This document shows, in pieces, positions 46,972-57,092 of a stretch of DNA of 64,000 nucleotides. The translations under genes and the position numbers were made by a program. The notes under the pieces were generated by a model. It was not told the DNA's origin. It saw only the letters and a list, made by a program, of their open reading frames with translations, and made no database searches. Source of the DNA: Profundibacter amoris (GTDB lineage Bacteria; Pseudomonadota; Alphaproteobacteria; Rhodobacterales; Rhodobacteraceae); the NCBI RefSeq assembly GCF_003544895.1, contig NZ_CP032125.1, positions 3,424,001 to 3,488,000 of the forward strand, read 5' to 3'. Positions within the stretch are counted from its first letter, which is position 1. Every line of letters starts with the position of its first letter.

Positions 46972-47793
46972 TCAGCTTCCTTTTCTGCTTGGGGTTACGG
47001 TGTTTTTCCGCGCCAGCTCATGCGCCAGTTCAACATAGGCCATCGCGCCTTTTGACATCGGATCATATTCGATCACCGGCATCCCGAATGACGGCGCTTC
47101 GGACACACGCACATTGCGCGGAATTATGGTTTTGAACACCAGCTCGCCCAGATTATCGCGCGCGTCTTTTTCCACCTGCTGCGACAAGCGATTGCGGCTG
47201 TCATACATCGTCAACACAATCCCTTCGATCCGCAAATTTTCATTTGCGGTCTGCCGAACCTCGCGCACAGACAGAACCAGTTGCGATAGACCTTCCAGCG
47301 CAAAAAATTCGCTTTGTAACGGCACCAAAACGGAATGGGCCGAAACCATCGCGTTTACAGTCAAAAGGTTCAGGGAAGGGGGGCAATCAATCAGGATAAA
47401 ATCAAGGCCAAGTTTGTCTATGTCCGGTTGACGCAATGCCTTATGCAAAAGGAAACTGCGCTTTTCATTCGACAGTAATTCAATATCTGCCGAACTGAGG
47501 TCCGTCGTTGCCGGAACAATCAACAAACCCTCAACCTCTGATTCTTGCACAATATCTTGTATTGGGACATCACCTATTAACAAGTCGTAGGTATTATAGT
47601 CGCGCTGTTCGTTTTCAATTCCCAAACCTGTCGAGGCATTTCCCTGCGGATCAAGATCCACCAGAAGCACATTGAAACCTTCGGCAGCTAAAGCTGACCC
47701 CAGATTTATCGTGGTCGTGGTTTTCCCGACTCCGCCTTTCTGGTTTGCGATTGCGATAATGCGTGGCCCCTTGGGGCGGGTCAGATCAGACAC
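46972..47793 (-). CDS. parA: Chromosome partitioning ATPase ParA
   Basis: 273 aa from the GTG at 47791-47793 (MSDLTRPKGP), with GGAGG eight bases upstream. The frame also offers an ATG at 47808, which would leave no ribosome site. Deviant Walker A KGGVGKTTT (~residues 18-26), then DLDPQGNASTG and DFILIDCPPSLNLLT. ParA moves ParB-bound origins to the pole. It overlaps rsmG by 8 bp and is cotranscribed with parB. Confidence 0.95.
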   Translation of the reverse strand: MSDLTRPKGPRIIAIANQKGGVGKTTTTINLGSALAAEGFNVLLVDLDPQGNASTGLGIENEQRDYNTYDLLIGDVPIQDIVQESEVEGLLIVPATTDLSSADIELLSNEKRSFLLHKALRQPDIDKLGLDFILIDCPPSLNLLTVNAMVSAHSVLVPLQSEFFALEGLSQLVLSVREVRQTANENLRIEGIVLTMYDSRNRLSQQVEKDARDNLGELVFKTIIPRNVRVSEAPSFGMPVIEYDPMSKGAMAYVELAHELARKNTVTPSRKGS

Positions 47794-48409
47794 GCGATAT
47801 GCCTCCAATTTTCAGAATTGCGCCGGTAGGATTCGTTCTACTGGGAATTTCCTCTAGATCAAAGTGCCAATTCGCCTTTGCCTGGGCGATTTCCGCCTGA
47901 AACCTGTCTCCTTTTGGAAAAATAGCAATGCCTGTCGGGCTTAGATGCAGATTTGCAAATTCCAGCAACTTGTCCAGGGATGCCAGCGCGCGCGCGGTCA
48001 AAATATCTGCATTCAGTCCAGCGGTTTCCTCGATTCTTGCTGTAATTACAGTGGTATTCAGTCCAAGATCACGGATAACCGTGCGCAAGAAAGTGCATTT
48101 CCTAAGATCACTTTCAACCAGGGTAAACCGGGATTCAGGCGAATCCTCTTTTGCCATCGCAGCCAAAACCAACGCCGGAAATCCACCACCGCTGCCCAGA
48201 TCGGCCCAATGACATGGGTTTTCCGGCTGAAACTGGTAAATCTGTGCCGAATCGTGGAAATGGCGCTGCCAAAGGGCATTGATTGTGCTTTTTGATACCA
48301 GATTAATCGCCGGATTCCATTTTCTCAGTAAAGCGGCGTAATCATCCAGCAGGGCCATTGTTTCACGTGAAACATTGAAGTCGGCCTGAAACTCATCACG
48401 GTAATCCAT
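47786..48409 (-). CDS. rsmG: 16S rRNA (guanine527-N7)-methyltransferase
   Basis: 207 aa (formerly GidB). SAM motif ADLGSGGGFPALVLA is at ~70-84 and LVESDLRKCTFLRTV follows. NVSRETMALLDDYAALLRKWNPAINLVSKST opens the protein. The stretch coding for NVSRETMA includes a perfect parS palindrome (48359-48374). Methylates G527 of 16S rRNA, whose loss gives streptomycin tolerance. Lies 5 bp after mnmG. Confidence 0.95.
   Translation of the reverse strand: MDYRDEFQADFNVSRETMALLDDYAALLRKWNPAINLVSKSTINALWQRHFHDSAQIYQFQPENPCHWADLGSGGGFPALVLAAMAKEDSPESRFTLVESDLRKCTFLRTVIRDLGLNTTVITARIEETAGLNADILTARALASLDKLLEFANLHLSPTGIAIFPKGDRFQAEIAQAKANWHFDLEEIPSRTNPTGAILKIGGISRV
48359..48374. other. parS site 1 (inside rsmG)
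   Basis: TGTTTCACGTGAAACA, a perfect 16-bp palindrome matching the parS consensus of bacterial ParB proteins. It lies within the rsmG coding sequence, where it gives the residues NVSRET, about 1.4 kb from parB. ParB would bind here and spread. Confidence 0.93.
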
Positions 48410-48414
48410 GCGTC

Positions 48415-50292
48415 TCAGGCCTTTTTCTTTCTGTTAGCTTGTTTCTGCACAGCCAAGATCAGCGTCAGAGCCGCTGGCGTCATTCCATCAATACGCCCGG
48501 CTTGCCCCAAGGTGGCTGGCCGCACGGTTTTCAGTTTTGACTGCAATTCATTCGATAATCCGATTACAGCCGAATAATCGAAATTTGGCGGAATACTATG
48601 CGCTTCGTCACGCTTGATGGCTTCGACATCTTTACCCTGCCGCACAATATAATGTGCATAAGTGGCCTGCCGTTTGATTTGTTCGCCAATCTCGGACGCA
48701 ACTGATCCCAGCTCTGGGCGCATTTTCACCAGATCGGGGAAATTCACATCCTGAAAGGCCAGCAGTGCATAGCCATCCCGCCGTTTGCCATCCTGGTTGA
48801 TCTTGACCCCCTGTGCTGCAACTTCTTTGGGCGTGAATGTCATTTCTTTTAGGCTTGATAGCGCCTTGTTCATCGCGTTCATTTTGTTTTCAAACGATTT
48901 TTTCCGAACCTCGCCAACACATCCCGCCTCTATACCCTTGGGGGTTAGACGCTGGTCCGCATTATCGGCCCGCAAAGAAAGCCGAAATTCCGCGCGAGAT
49001 GTAAACATGCGGTAGGGTTCTGACACGCCCCGTGTGATCAGGTCGTCAATCATCACCCCGATATAAGAATCAGAACGGCTGAACAGCACAGGTTCACCAT
49101 CTATTGCGTTGCGCGCGGCATTCAGACCAGCGACCAATCCTTGCGCCGCAGCTTCCTCATATCCTGTGGTTCCGTTGATCTGACCCGCAAGATATAGACC
49201 AGGCACGTTCTTTACTTCCAAAGTCGGGCCAAGGGCGCGGGGATCAATATAGTCATATTCAATCGCATAGCCCGGTTGCAGGATCTTTGTATTCTCAAGG
49301 CCGACAATGGAATGGACGTAATCCTCCTGCACGGATTCTGGCAAAGATGTCGAGATTCCATTAGGATAAACCGTGTGATCGTCCAGCCCTTCAGGCTCCA
49401 GAAAGATTTGATGCGAGATTTTGTCGGAAAAACGCACGATCTTATCTTCGATCGAGGGGCAATAGCGCGGGCCAACCCCGTCGATACGTCCGCCATACAT
49501 CGCTGATTTGTCAAGATTTTCACGGATAATGTCGTGCGTACCCTCATTCGTATGGGTAATCCCGCAGGAAACCTGCCGCACGGCTGGCCGATCCGACAGA
49601 AAGGAAAACATCACGGGATCATCGTCACCCGGCTGGCTTTCCAGAATATCCCAATTGATTGTGCGCCCGTCCAAACGGGGCGGGGTACCTGTTTTCAGAC
49701 GGCCAAGGGCAAGGTCGAAACTGTCCAAACGCTCGGCCAGCTTGACTGACGGCTTGTCGCCCATACGTCCGCCAGGGCGGGAAACGTCACCGATATGGAT
49801 GATGCCGCGCAGAAAAGTACCGGTGGTCAGAATAACAGAAGGGGCGGCAATTTCAGAGCCATCTGCAAGGGAAACGCCTGTAATTACGGCATTATTCATC
49901 AATAGGTCGGTCACTTCGCCCTCGATGATTTGCAGGTTTTCTTGCGCCTCGATCTCGGACAGTATCGTTTGGCGATAGATTTTCCTGTCTGCTTGTGCGC
50001 GCGGCCCTTGAACGGCAGGTCCTTTGCGACGGTTTAACAGGCGAAACTGGATGCCCGCCTTGTCCGCCACACGGCCCATTACGCCATCCAGCGCGTCTAT
50101 TTCGCGGACAAGGTGGCCTTTGCCCAAACCGCCAATTGCCGGATTACAGGACATCACGCCGATACCGGATTTTGACAGGGTAATCAGCGCCGTTTGCGCG
50201 CCCATACGGGCCGCGGCGTGGGCGGCATCGCTGCCAGCGTGGCCTCCGCCAACGACGATTACATCAAAGTTCCGATGTTTCACGTGAAACAT
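48415..50292 (-). CDS. mnmG: tRNA uridine-5-carboxymethylaminomethyl modification enzyme MnmG
   Basis: 625 aa (GidA). The FAD motif [19 protein letters not shown] is at ~12-30, with [22 protein letters not shown] next. Further on are [14 protein letters not shown] and the [22 protein letters not shown] segment. With MnmE it makes cmnm5U34 in tRNAs. The first codons MFHVKH are encoded by a perfect parS palindrome (50276-50291). It is 3 bp after mnmE on the same strand and 5 bp before rsmG. Confidence 0.96.
   Translation of the reverse strand: MFHVKHRNFDVIVVGGGHAGSDAAHAAARMGAQTALITLSKSGIGVMSCNPAIGGLGKGHLVREIDALDGVMGRVADKAGIQFRLLNRRKGPAVQGPRAQADRKIYRQTILSEIEAQENLQIIEGEVTDLLMNNAVITGVSLADGSEIAAPSVILTTGTFLRGIIHIGDVSRPGGRMGDKPSVKLAERLDSFDLALGRLKTGTPPRLDGRTINWDILESQPGDDDPVMFSFLSDRPAVRQVSCGITHTNEGTHDIIRENLDKSAMYGGRIDGVGPRYCPSIEDKIVRFSDKISHQIFLEPEGLDDHTVYPNGISTSLPESVQEDYVHSIVGLENTKILQPGYAIEYDYIDPRALGPTLEVKNVPGLYLAGQINGTTGYEEAAAQGLVAGLNAARNAIDGEPVLFSRSDSYIGVMIDDLITRGVSEPYRMFTSRAEFRLSLRADNADQRLTPKGIEAGCVGEVRKKSFENKMNAMNKALSSLKEMTFTPKEVAAQGVKINQDGKRRDGYALLAFQDVNFPDLVKMRPELGSVASEIGEQIKRQATYAHYIVRQGKDVEAIKRDEAHSIPPNFDYSAVIGLSNELQSKLKTVRPATLGQAGRIDGMTPAALTLILAVQKQANRKKKA
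50276..50291. other. parS site 2 (start of mnmG)
   Basis: TGTTTCACGTGAAACA, a second perfect parS palindrome, 1.9 kb from the first. It overlaps the mnmG start codon region: the reading ATG-TTT-CAC-GTG-AAA-CAT gives MFHVKH. So the parS word is both partition site and the first six codons of the gene. ParB binding here could affect mnmG expression (inference). Confidence 0.93.
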
Positions 50293-50295
50293 TCC

Positions 50296-51585
50296 TTATT
50301 TACCCAAGCAAAAACTGGCGAATATTTCGTCCAGTATGTGTTCTACATCAACACGACCAACCAATGAATCAAGGGCGCGGATGGCGGTGCGCAGTTCTTC
50401 GGCGGCCAGTTCGGAACGATCTATACCATATTCCAGCTCGGTTTTCGCTGATTCCAATGCGGCGAGGGCAGTCAGAATGGCGGTTCTATGCCGTTCGCGG
50501 ATCGCGGTGCTGGCCCCGGCGGCGCGGTTTTGCAGGATTTCGGTGATGCGGTTGGTCAGTTCGGACAGGCCCTGACCGGTTTTCCCTGATATGGAATCGG
50601 CCTCACCATCGTATAAATCCGCCTTGCTGTGCAGTATGATGTCATCCTTTTCCGCCTGCAAAGGCAGGTTCAGCGGCTCCGTATCATAGAGGAATACCCG
50701 CAGATCGGCGTTTCCGGCCCGCTCCAACGCGCGCTCAATACCTATCCCTTCGACCGTGTCGTCTGTTTCCCGCAGGCCGGCGGTGTCCAGAATGGTGACG
50801 GGCAGGCCGTTCAGATCCATCCGCACCTCGATCACATCGCGGGTGGTGCCGGCAATTTCCGAGGTAATCGCCGCGTCACGACCCGCCAGACGGTTCAGCA
50901 ATGACGACTTGCCGACGTTGGGCGCGCCCACGATAGCGACCTCGAATCCGTCGCGGATTCGTTCGGAAATCTGCACGCCGCTGGCCTCGACGTTAAGCGC
51001 GGCTGTGACCGAGTCCAGCAGGTCGGAAACCCCGGGCGTGACATCAACCGGCACATCTTCGTCGGCGAAATCTATCGTCGCTTCCAGCAGGGCGGCGGCA
51101 CGGATCAACTGGCTGCGCCAGCTTTCGGCCTTGTCGCCCAGCGCGCCTGAAAACACCCGCAACGCCTGTTTGCGTTGGGCCTCGGTTTCGGCTTCGAGCA
51201 GGTCGGACAGCCCTTCAATCTGGGCCAGATCCAGACAGCCGTTTTCCAAGGCGCGGCGGGTGAATTCGCCCGGCTCGGCCATGCGCAACCCGTCGATATC
51301 GCCCAGCGTTTGCAGAACTGCTTTGATGGTGGCAGGGCCACCATGCAGGTGCAGTTCGGCCACGTCTTCACCGGTGAAACTGTGACCCGCCATGAACGTC
51401 AGAACCAGCGCCTGATCCAGCAATACACCGTCGGAATCCTTGAGCAACCGCAGGCCAGCGACACGCGGTTCAGGCAACGATCCCGCAAGGGTTTTCGCCG
51501 CGTCCAGCGCGCGGGGACCGGACAGCCGTATGACGGCCACGCCGGATTTCCCATGCGCCGTTGCCAGGGCGTAAATCGTGCTCAT
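50296..51585 (-). CDS. mnmE: tRNA modification GTPase MnmE
   Basis: 429 aa. [22 protein letters not shown] at the N-terminus (folate-binding domain), a helical domain, and a G domain with Walker [15 protein letters not shown] (~223-236), [10 protein letters not shown] and the nucleotide-binding HSKAD. The C-terminus is CLGK, matching the catalytic CxGK motif. It partners MnmG, encoded next in the operon. Preceded by rho, 33 bp upstream. Confidence 0.96.
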   Translation of the reverse strand: MSTIYALATAHGKSGVAVIRLSGPRALDAAKTLAGSLPEPRVAGLRLLKDSDGVLLDQALVLTFMAGHSFTGEDVAELHLHGGPATIKAVLQTLGDIDGLRMAEPGEFTRRALENGCLDLAQIEGLSDLLEAETEAQRKQALRVFSGALGDKAESWRSQLIRAAALLEATIDFADEDVPVDVTPGVSDLLDSVTAALNVEASGVQISERIRDGFEVAIVGAPNVGKSSLLNRLAGRDAAITSEIAGTTRDVIEVRMDLNGLPVTILDTAGLRETDDTVEGIGIERALERAGNADLRVFLYDTEPLNLPLQAEKDDIILHSKADLYDGEADSISGKTGQGLSELTNRITEILQNRAAGASTAIRERHRTAILTALAALESAKTELEYGIDRSELAAEELRTAIRALDSLVGRVDVEHILDEIFASFCLGK

Positions 51586-51618
51586 TTTTCATCCAACTAT
51601 TTGTTATTAAACAAAAAG

Positions 51619-52890
51619 TTAAGTGTTCATTGAATCGAAGAATTCCGCGTTTGACTTGGTTTGCTTCAGCTTCGACATCAGGAATTCGATTGCATCTGTG
51701 GTGCCCATCGGGTTCAGGATACGACGCAGGACATAGGTTTTTTGCAAGTCTTTTGCGTTGACCAGCAGTTCCTCTTTCCGGGTGCCGGATTTCAGGATGT
51801 CCATCGCCGGGAACACGCGTTTATCGGCCACCTTGCGGTCCAGCACGATTTCCGAGTTACCCGTGCCTTTGAATTCTTCAAAGATCACTTCGTCCATCCG
51901 GCTGCCGGTATCAATCAGTGCGGTTGAGATGATAGTAAGCGAGCCACCTTCCTCGATGTTGCGTGCAGCGCCGAAAAAGCGTTTGGGGCGCTGTAGGGCG
52001 TTTGCATCAACACCGCCGGTCAGGACCTTGCCGGACGAGGGCACAACCGTATTAAAGGCGCGGCCCAGACGGGTGATTGAATCCAGCAGGATCACAACGT
52101 CGCGTTTATGTTCGACCAGACGCTTGGCCTTTTCGATCACCATTTCGGAAACGGCAACGTGACGCGAGGCGGGTTCGTCAAAGGTCGAGGACACAACCTC
52201 GCCCTTAACGCTGCGCTGCATGTCGGTTACTTCTTCTGGGCGTTCGTCAATCAGCAGCACGATCAGGTAGCATTCCGGATGGTTCGCCGCGATCGAGGTC
52301 GCGATGTTTTGCAGCAAAACCGTTTTACCGGTGCGGGGCGGGGCTACGATCAGGCAACGCTGTCCCTTACCGATGGGCGCGACCAGATCAATGATACGGG
52401 CGGATTTGTCTTTGACGGTGGGATCTTCCAGTTCCAGATTGAACCGTTCGTCCGGATAAAGCGGGGTCAGATTGTCAAAGTTGATTTTATGCTTGTTCTT
52501 CTCGGGTTCCTCGAAGTTGATCTTGGTCACTTTGGTCATCGCGAAATAACGCTCGCTATCGTCAGGTGCGCGGATCACGCCTTCGATCGTGTCGCCGGTA
52601 CGCAGCGACAACTGGCGGATCATTTCGGGGGAAACATAAATATCGTCAGGACCGGGCAGATAGTTAGCCTCGGTCGAGCGCAGAAATCCAAACCCGTCTT
52701 GTAGCACTTCCAGCACGCCGTCGCCGGAAATTTCCCAACCTTCCTCGGCCCGCTCTTTCAGGATCGAGAACATGATCTCACCTTTGCGCATGGTCGAAGC
52801 GTTTTCGATTTCCAGTTCTTCTGCATTTTCCAGCAGGTCTTTGGGTGTTTTTGCCTTCAGATCGGCAAGGTTCAGGGTTTCTTGGGTCAT
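51619..52890 (-). CDS. rho: Transcription termination factor Rho
   Basis: 423 aa from the ATG at 52888-52890 ([20 protein letters not shown]), with AAGGA nine bases upstream; the frame extends 9 residues to 52917. The primary RNA-binding fold has GFGFLRS (~67-73) and [11 protein letters not shown]. The ATPase has Walker [13 protein letters not shown] and [11 protein letters not shown], followed by the Q- and R-loop regions ([15 protein letters not shown]). Rho ends transcripts genome-wide; its own termination is often autoregulated through the leader. It lies 120 bp after hemJ. Confidence 0.96.
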   Translation of the reverse strand: MTQETLNLADLKAKTPKDLLENAEELEIENASTMRKGEIMFSILKERAEEGWEISGDGVLEVLQDGFGFLRSTEANYLPGPDDIYVSPEMIRQLSLRTGDTIEGVIRAPDDSERYFAMTKVTKINFEEPEKNKHKINFDNLTPLYPDERFNLELEDPTVKDKSARIIDLVAPIGKGQRCLIVAPPRTGKTVLLQNIATSIAANHPECYLIVLLIDERPEEVTDMQRSVKGEVVSSTFDEPASRHVAVSEMVIEKAKRLVEHKRDVVILLDSITRLGRAFNTVVPSSGKVLTGGVDANALQRPKRFFGAARNIEEGGSLTIISTALIDTGSRMDEVIFEEFKGTGNSEIVLDRKVADKRVFPAMDILKSGTRKEELLVNAKDLQKTYVLRRILNPMGTTDAIEFLMSKLKQTKSNAEFFDSMNT

Positions 52891-52941
52891 GGGAACGAAT
52901 CCTTGGGCGCCAAACACTGGCGCGCGGTCATTTTATAATGT

Positions 52942-52966
52942 GAAAAACCACCCACCGGACGGCGGG
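52942..52966 (-). terminator. Rho-independent terminator after hemJ
   Basis: On the minus strand CCCGCC pairs with GGTGGG around GTCC, with one G-T pair, and is followed by TGG then five T residues. It lies 45 bp after the hemJ stop and 52 bp before the rho start. It should end hemJ transcription or act as a leader structure for rho. Confidence 0.55.
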
Positions 52967-53010
52967 GTTACGGGCTAAATAAGGATGTGTGATGCAGGAG
53001 TCAACAATAG

Positions 53011-53472
53011 CTAGTATTTCAGCACCACGGAAAACACGATCAGGAACATCAACAGCGTTGGCACTTCGTTCATCATGCGGAATTGTTTACCGGTTCTGCT
53101 GTTGCGCCCCTCGGTAAAATCAATACGGCGCGCAGCCAGCCAGAAATGGAACCATGTCATGGTCAGCACTGACGCCGCTTTTACCCAGGGCCAGATTTCC
53201 AACCAATCGACAATCCCGGGTGTGAAGACAAGCAGCAGGCCGAAGGTCCATGTCGAATACATCGCAGGGCGCATGATCACATGAAGCAGCTTTTGTTCCA
53301 TCGTTTGAAACAGCGTATCCGTTTCCGATCCGGTTTTTACGGATTCTGTGTGATAGACGAACAGACGGGGCAGATAGAATATTCCGGCCATCCATGTAAT
53401 CACCGAAATGATATGTAGGGTTTTGGTCCAGAGATAATAATCGCTAAGTATATCCGTTATCATATCCCACAT
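53011..53472 (-). CDS. hemJ: Protoporphyrinogen IX oxidase HemJ
   Basis: 153 aa. UPF0093-type membrane enzyme that oxidises protoporphyrinogen IX in haem synthesis, in place of HemG or HemY. Four membrane segments are visible. The conserved His of YLWTKTLHIISVITWMAGIFYLPRLFVYH and the Lys of QKLLHVIMRPAMYSTW are present. It ends in MNEVPTLLMFLIVFSVVLKY. AGGAA precedes the start. It borders the putative origin at 53480-53846 and is transcribed away from it. Confidence 0.94.
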   Translation of the reverse strand: MWDMITDILSDYYLWTKTLHIISVITWMAGIFYLPRLFVYHTESVKTGSETDTLFQTMEQKLLHVIMRPAMYSTWTFGLLLVFTPGIVDWLEIWPWVKAASVLTMTWFHFWLAARRIDFTEGRNSRTGKQFRMMNEVPTLLMFLIVFSVVLKY

Positions 53473-53479
53473 GGGTTTT

Positions 53480-53846
53480 CCTCACACCTTGGTGGGCCTT
53501 TCTAATAATATATATATAGAAAAGAAAAGATGATGTTTTTGTTGGGTGAACGGTTTCTGTGGATTAAATTGTTATCTGCCGGATTATCCGCAGGTTGGAA
53601 AACTGTTGATAAACAGGTGGATTGAATCCGATTGGGGCGCAAATACAGGGATGTCCGGATTGCCTGTTCTATGGATAAAATCTTTGATGCCGGTTTACCC
53701 ACAGCAGATATTTATCCTTTTCCACCGTGGGCAACTGTGGTGAATAGGTGGGTAACTGCCTTGTTATCAACCGCCACGCGGCGCTTCGGGGTTATCCCTT
53801 GGCCCGCACAGTTTTAACCCCACGAGTTACCCACAGGGATATGCCG
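53480..53846. other. Putative chromosomal replication origin (oriC)
   Basis: This is the only gene-free stretch above 300 bp. An AT-rich run with TATATATATAG lies at 53502-53540 and could be the unwinding element. Near-consensus DnaA boxes (TTATCCACA with one mismatch) lie at 53558-53566 (-), 53584-53592 (+), 53604-53612 (-), 53670-53678 (-), 53695-53703 (+) and 53827-53835 (+), with weaker ones at 53764-53772 and 53792-53800. The flanks are hemJ and maf, transcribed away in both directions, with parAB and two parS sites within 7.7 kb. I infer oriC; no dnaA gene is in the window. Confidence 0.72.
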
Positions 53847-54446
53847 ATGAGTGATCGAATTATTCTGGCCTCGAAGTCGGACATCCGCCAGACATTGCTG
53901 CGTAATGCCGGTGTGGTGTTTGATACAGTGGTGGCACGGATTGACGAGGTAATAATTCGCGAGTCCATGCAGGCCGAAGGTGCCCGGCCACGGGATGTTG
54001 CCGATGCTTTGGCCGAATTCAAAGCGCGGAAGGTGGCGATGAAAGAGTCGGATGCGCTGGTGATCGGTTGTGATCAGGTGCTGGATTTTGGCGGTCGGAT
54101 ATTGGCAAAACCTGTTGATCAGGCGGAGGCAAAGGAACAGTTGCAGGCCTTGCGTGGTCAGGAACACCGGCTGTTTTCTGCCGCTGTGATCTATCATCAC
54201 GGCAAACCTGTTTGGCGTCATATGGGTGAAGTCCGGTTGCAGATGCGCGATTTTTCCGATGCCTATCTGGACAGTTACCTGTTGCGCAACTGGGACAGCA
54301 TCCGCCATTCCGTCGGCGGTTATAAACTGGAAGAAGAAGGCGCGCGCCTGTTCGCAAAGATCACAGGTGATTATTTTGTCGTTCTGGGGCTGCCTTTGCT
54401 GGAATTGTTGTCGTATCTTTCAACGCGAGGGGTATTGGAAACATGA
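53847..54446 (+). CDS. Maf-like nucleoside triphosphate pyrophosphatase
   Basis: 199 aa from the ATG at 53847, with AGGGA eight bases upstream; the frame opens earlier, inside the origin region. Maf proteins hydrolyse non-canonical or modified dTTP/UTP/CTP. Here the opening [16 protein letters not shown] has a changed form of the usual SxSPRR loop, as in many alphaproteobacterial Maf-like proteins. [10 protein letters not shown] and [20 protein letters not shown] are the later motifs. First gene right of the origin; overlaps aroE by four bases. Confidence 0.9.
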   Translation: MSDRIILASKSDIRQTLLRNAGVVFDTVVARIDEVIIRESMQAEGARPRDVADALAEFKARKVAMKESDALVIGCDQVLDFGGRILAKPVDQAEAKEQLQALRGQEHRLFSAAVIYHHGKPVWRHMGEVRLQMRDFSDAYLDSYLLRNWDSIRHSVGGYKLEEEGARLFAKITGDYFVVLGLPLLELLSYLSTRGVLET

Positions 54447-55279
54447 GTGACCACAGAATTCCATTGGCTGGCGTGATCGGGTCTCCGGTTGCGCACAGCA
54501 AATCACCGGTGTTGCACGGGCATTGGCTGAAACGCTACGGGATTGACGGGTATTACATCCCGATGGACGTGGCACAAGATGATCTTGCCGAGGTGATCCG
54601 CACCTTGCCTTTGATGGGGTTTGTCGGGGTGAATGTGACGATCCCGCACAAGGAAACCGTGCTGGACCTAGCCGATATCGTAACGGACCGCGCAGCCCTG
54701 ATCGGGGCGGCGAATACGCTGATTTTCCGCAAGGATGGCAAAATCCATGCGGATAATACCGATGGATACGGGTTCATCGAAAACCTGCGACACGGGGCGC
54801 CGGGCTGGGATCCATTGGCGGGACCGGCGGCGGTGATCGGGGCAGGCGGGGCCTGTCGTGCCGTGGTGGCGTCATTGCTCGAGGTCGGGGTCAAGGAAAT
54901 CCGCCTGTCCAACCGCACCCGCAATCGCGCGGACATATTGAAACGGGAATTCGGGGCCAGAGTGAAGGTTTTCGACTGGGTGAAAGCCGGAAACATGATG
55001 GAAGGCGCGGCAACGGTGGTGAACACCACCTCGCTGGGCATGATGGGCAAGCCTGAATTCCGTGTGCCGCTGGATGCTTTGTCACCAAAGGCGGTTGTGA
55101 CCGATCTGGTATATGCGCCTCTGGATACAGCCTTTCTGGTCAAAGCGCGGGAAAAGGGCTGTGTCACCGTCGATGGTCTGGGCATGTTGCTGCATCAGGC
55201 GGTTCCGGGGTTTGAACGCTGGTTTGGCGAACGCCCCGAAGTGGATGATGATTTGCGCAACGCGGTGCTGGCGGGATGA
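54443..55279 (+). CDS. aroE: Shikimate dehydrogenase
   Basis: 278 aa. Reduces 3-dehydroshikimate in aromatic amino-acid synthesis. The shikimate-binding [17 protein letters not shown] (~12-28), [10 protein letters not shown] with catalytic Lys, IGAANTL and the NADP motif GAGGACRAV are all present. The ATG overlaps the maf stop and the stop overlaps coaE (ATGA in both cases), so maf-aroE-coaE-dnaQ forms one tight operon. Confidence 0.96.
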   Translation: MSDHRIPLAGVIGSPVAHSKSPVLHGHWLKRYGIDGYYIPMDVAQDDLAEVIRTLPLMGFVGVNVTIPHKETVLDLADIVTDRAALIGAANTLIFRKDGKIHADNTDGYGFIENLRHGAPGWDPLAGPAAVIGAGGACRAVVASLLEVGVKEIRLSNRTRNRADILKREFGARVKVFDWVKAGNMMEGAATVVNTTSLGMMGKPEFRVPLDALSPKAVVTDLVYAPLDTAFLVKAREKGCVTVDGLGMLLHQAVPGFERWFGERPEVDDDLRNAVLAG

Positions 55280-55863
55280 GCGGCAAGCCGTTCCTTATCG
55301 GTCTGACCGGCTCTATCGGCATGGGGAAATCCACCACGGCTGCAATGTTCGCCGATTTTGGCGTGCCAGTGTGGGATGCGGATGCGGCGGTGCACCGGTT
55401 GTATGATGTGAATGGTGCCGCGGTTGAACCTATCCGCGCGCTTTATCCCGATGCGGTGCAGGGCGGTATAGTTCGCCGCGATGCCTTGAAACAATGGATT
55501 GCCAGTGATCCCGATGCGCTGCGCCGGATTGAACAGGTGGTTCACCCGCTGGTCGCCGCCGATCGCGCCGCGTTTATTGATAATGCCGATGCCGATGTGG
55601 TGCTGCTGGACATCCCTTTGCTGTTTGAAACCGGTGCCAATGAAATGATGGATGCCGTCGTGGTGGTTTCCGCCCCGCCGGAAATCCAGCGCCAGAGGGT
55701 TCTGGAGCGTGCGGGTATGAGCGAGGCGCAGTTTCAAACTATACTGGACAAACAATTGCCTGATGCCGAAAAACGCGCACGGGCGGATTATGTGATTGAA
55801 ACAACCTCGCTTGCCGATGCGCGGGCGCAGGTTAAATCGGTGTTGGAGCAGATAAATGCGTGA
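55276..55863 (+). CDS. coaE: Dephospho-CoA kinase
   Basis: 195 aa. Last step of CoA synthesis. P-loop [12 protein letters not shown] (~9-20), [13 protein letters not shown], and [12 protein letters not shown] near the middle. [29 protein letters not shown] is the lid/late helix. Overlaps aroE by four bases and dnaQ by eight. Confidence 0.95.
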   Translation: MSGKPFLIGLTGSIGMGKSTTAAMFADFGVPVWDADAAVHRLYDVNGAAVEPIRALYPDAVQGGIVRRDALKQWIASDPDALRRIEQVVHPLVAADRAAFIDNADADVVLLDIPLLFETGANEMMDAVVVVSAPPEIQRQRVLERAGMSEAQFQTILDKQLPDAEKRARADYVIETTSLADARAQVKSVLEQINA

Positions 55864-56545
55864 AATCGTGCTGGATACGGAAACCACAGGTTTCAAACCG
55901 GAACAGGGCGACCGGATTGTCGAAATCGGGGCAGTGGAACTGTTCAACCACATGCCAACCGGCAATACATATCACCAGTATATAAATCCCGAACGCTCCA
56001 TGCCCGAAGATGCCTTCAAGGTGCACGGATTGGGGGATGAATTTCTGTCGGATAAGCCGGTATTTAAACAAATCGCGCAGGATTTCATGGATTTCATCGG
56101 GGATTCCCGTCTGGTGATCCACAACGCCGCATTTGATATGAAATTCCTGAATGCCGAATTGGGCTGGATCAACTTTCCGCTGATTCCGATGGAGCAGGCG
56201 CTGGATACGCTGGCGCTGGCCCGCAAAAAATTCCCCGGCGCGCAGGCGTCACTGGATGCGCTTTGCCGTCGTTTTGCGATTGATAATTCGTCGCGCACCC
56301 TGCACGGCGCATTGCTGGACTCGGAAATTCTGGCCGAGGTTTATCTGGAATTGCTGGGGGGGCGGCAATCGGGGCTGGAATTGTCCAGCACGGCCAGAAA
56401 TTCGGACGGAACAGATGTTGGCAGCGATTGGCGGCCACGCCCGCGGCCAAACGCTTTGGCCCCGAAACTGACAAAAGAAGAAGCCGCCGCCCATGATGCT
56501 TTTGTCAAAGACATGGGCGACGGCGCGCTTTGGGTTAAAGGCTAG
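55856..56545 (+). CDS. dnaQ: DNA polymerase III epsilon subunit (3'-5' exonuclease)
   Basis: 229 aa, proofreading subunit of the replicative polymerase. DEDDh exonuclease motifs: LDTETTGF (Exo I), [17 protein letters not shown] (Exo II) and [18 protein letters not shown] (Exo III). The C-terminal tail is likely the contact to the alpha subunit. Its stop shares CTAG with the convergent secB. Its place next to the putative origin fits but is not functionally required. Confidence 0.96.
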   Translation: MREIVLDTETTGFKPEQGDRIVEIGAVELFNHMPTGNTYHQYINPERSMPEDAFKVHGLGDEFLSDKPVFKQIAQDFMDFIGDSRLVIHNAAFDMKFLNAELGWINFPLIPMEQALDTLALARKKFPGAQASLDALCRRFAIDNSSRTLHGALLDSEILAEVYLELLGGRQSGLELSSTARNSDGTDVGSDWRPRPRPNALAPKLTKEEAAAHDAFVKDMGDGALWVKG

Positions 56546-57033
56546 GCAGTGCCCTGAGGTTGCTCGCTTTCGGCGCGACGGGACAGTTCCGAACGATACA
56601 GTGCCAAAAAGTCGATGTTTTCCAGATTCAGCGGCGGGAAGCCACCGTCACGGGTCACATCGCTAACGATCCGGCGAACGTAAGGGAACAGCATCCGCGG
56701 GCATTCGATCAGCAAGAACGGGTGCAACTGGTCTTCTGGCACATTTTCGATCTGGAATATGCCGCCGTATTCCAGTTCCAGTAGGAACAGCGGTTCACCA
56801 CCGGATTTGTTTTTCGAAGTGATGTTGAATTTGCTGATCACTTCATACTGGTTATCCACGCCGCGTTTCTTGGCGTCCAGATTGACCTGAACCTGAATGT
56901 CGGGCTGAACCTCGCCTTCGACACCTTTCTGGGCGACAGCGTTTTCAAAAGACAGGTCTTTGATGAACTGCGCCAGAATTTGCATTTTGATTTGGGGTGC
57001 TTCTGCTTGGGCACCATTGCCGGTTTCGGCCAT
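56542..57033 (-). CDS. secB: Protein-export chaperone SecB
   Basis: 163 aa. Acidic tetrameric chaperone that hands preproteins to SecA. Recognisable: IKMQILAQFIKDLSFENAV (~15-33), ELEYGGIFQIENVPEDQLHPFLLIECPRMLFPYVRRIVSDVTRDGGFPPLNLENIDF, and a short Gln/Glu-rich tail. AGGAG precedes the start. Follows fxsA on the same strand after 59 bp. Confidence 0.96.
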   Translation of the reverse strand: MAETGNGAQAEAPQIKMQILAQFIKDLSFENAVAQKGVEGEVQPDIQVQVNLDAKKRGVDNQYEVISKFNITSKNKSGGEPLFLLELEYGGIFQIENVPEDQLHPFLLIECPRMLFPYVRRIVSDVTRDGGFPPLNLENIDFLALYRSELSRRAESEQPQGTA

Positions 57034-57092
57034 ATTAACTCTCCTGAAAGGAATTTACGTCGCGGGTGGTTTAGCAGGTCCGTTAACGGTCC

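Noticed and set aside
53748-53846. Upstream extension of the Maf-like protein into the origin region
   Set aside because: The ATG at 53847 has an AGGGA ribosome site and matches the family start; the extension runs over DnaA boxes.
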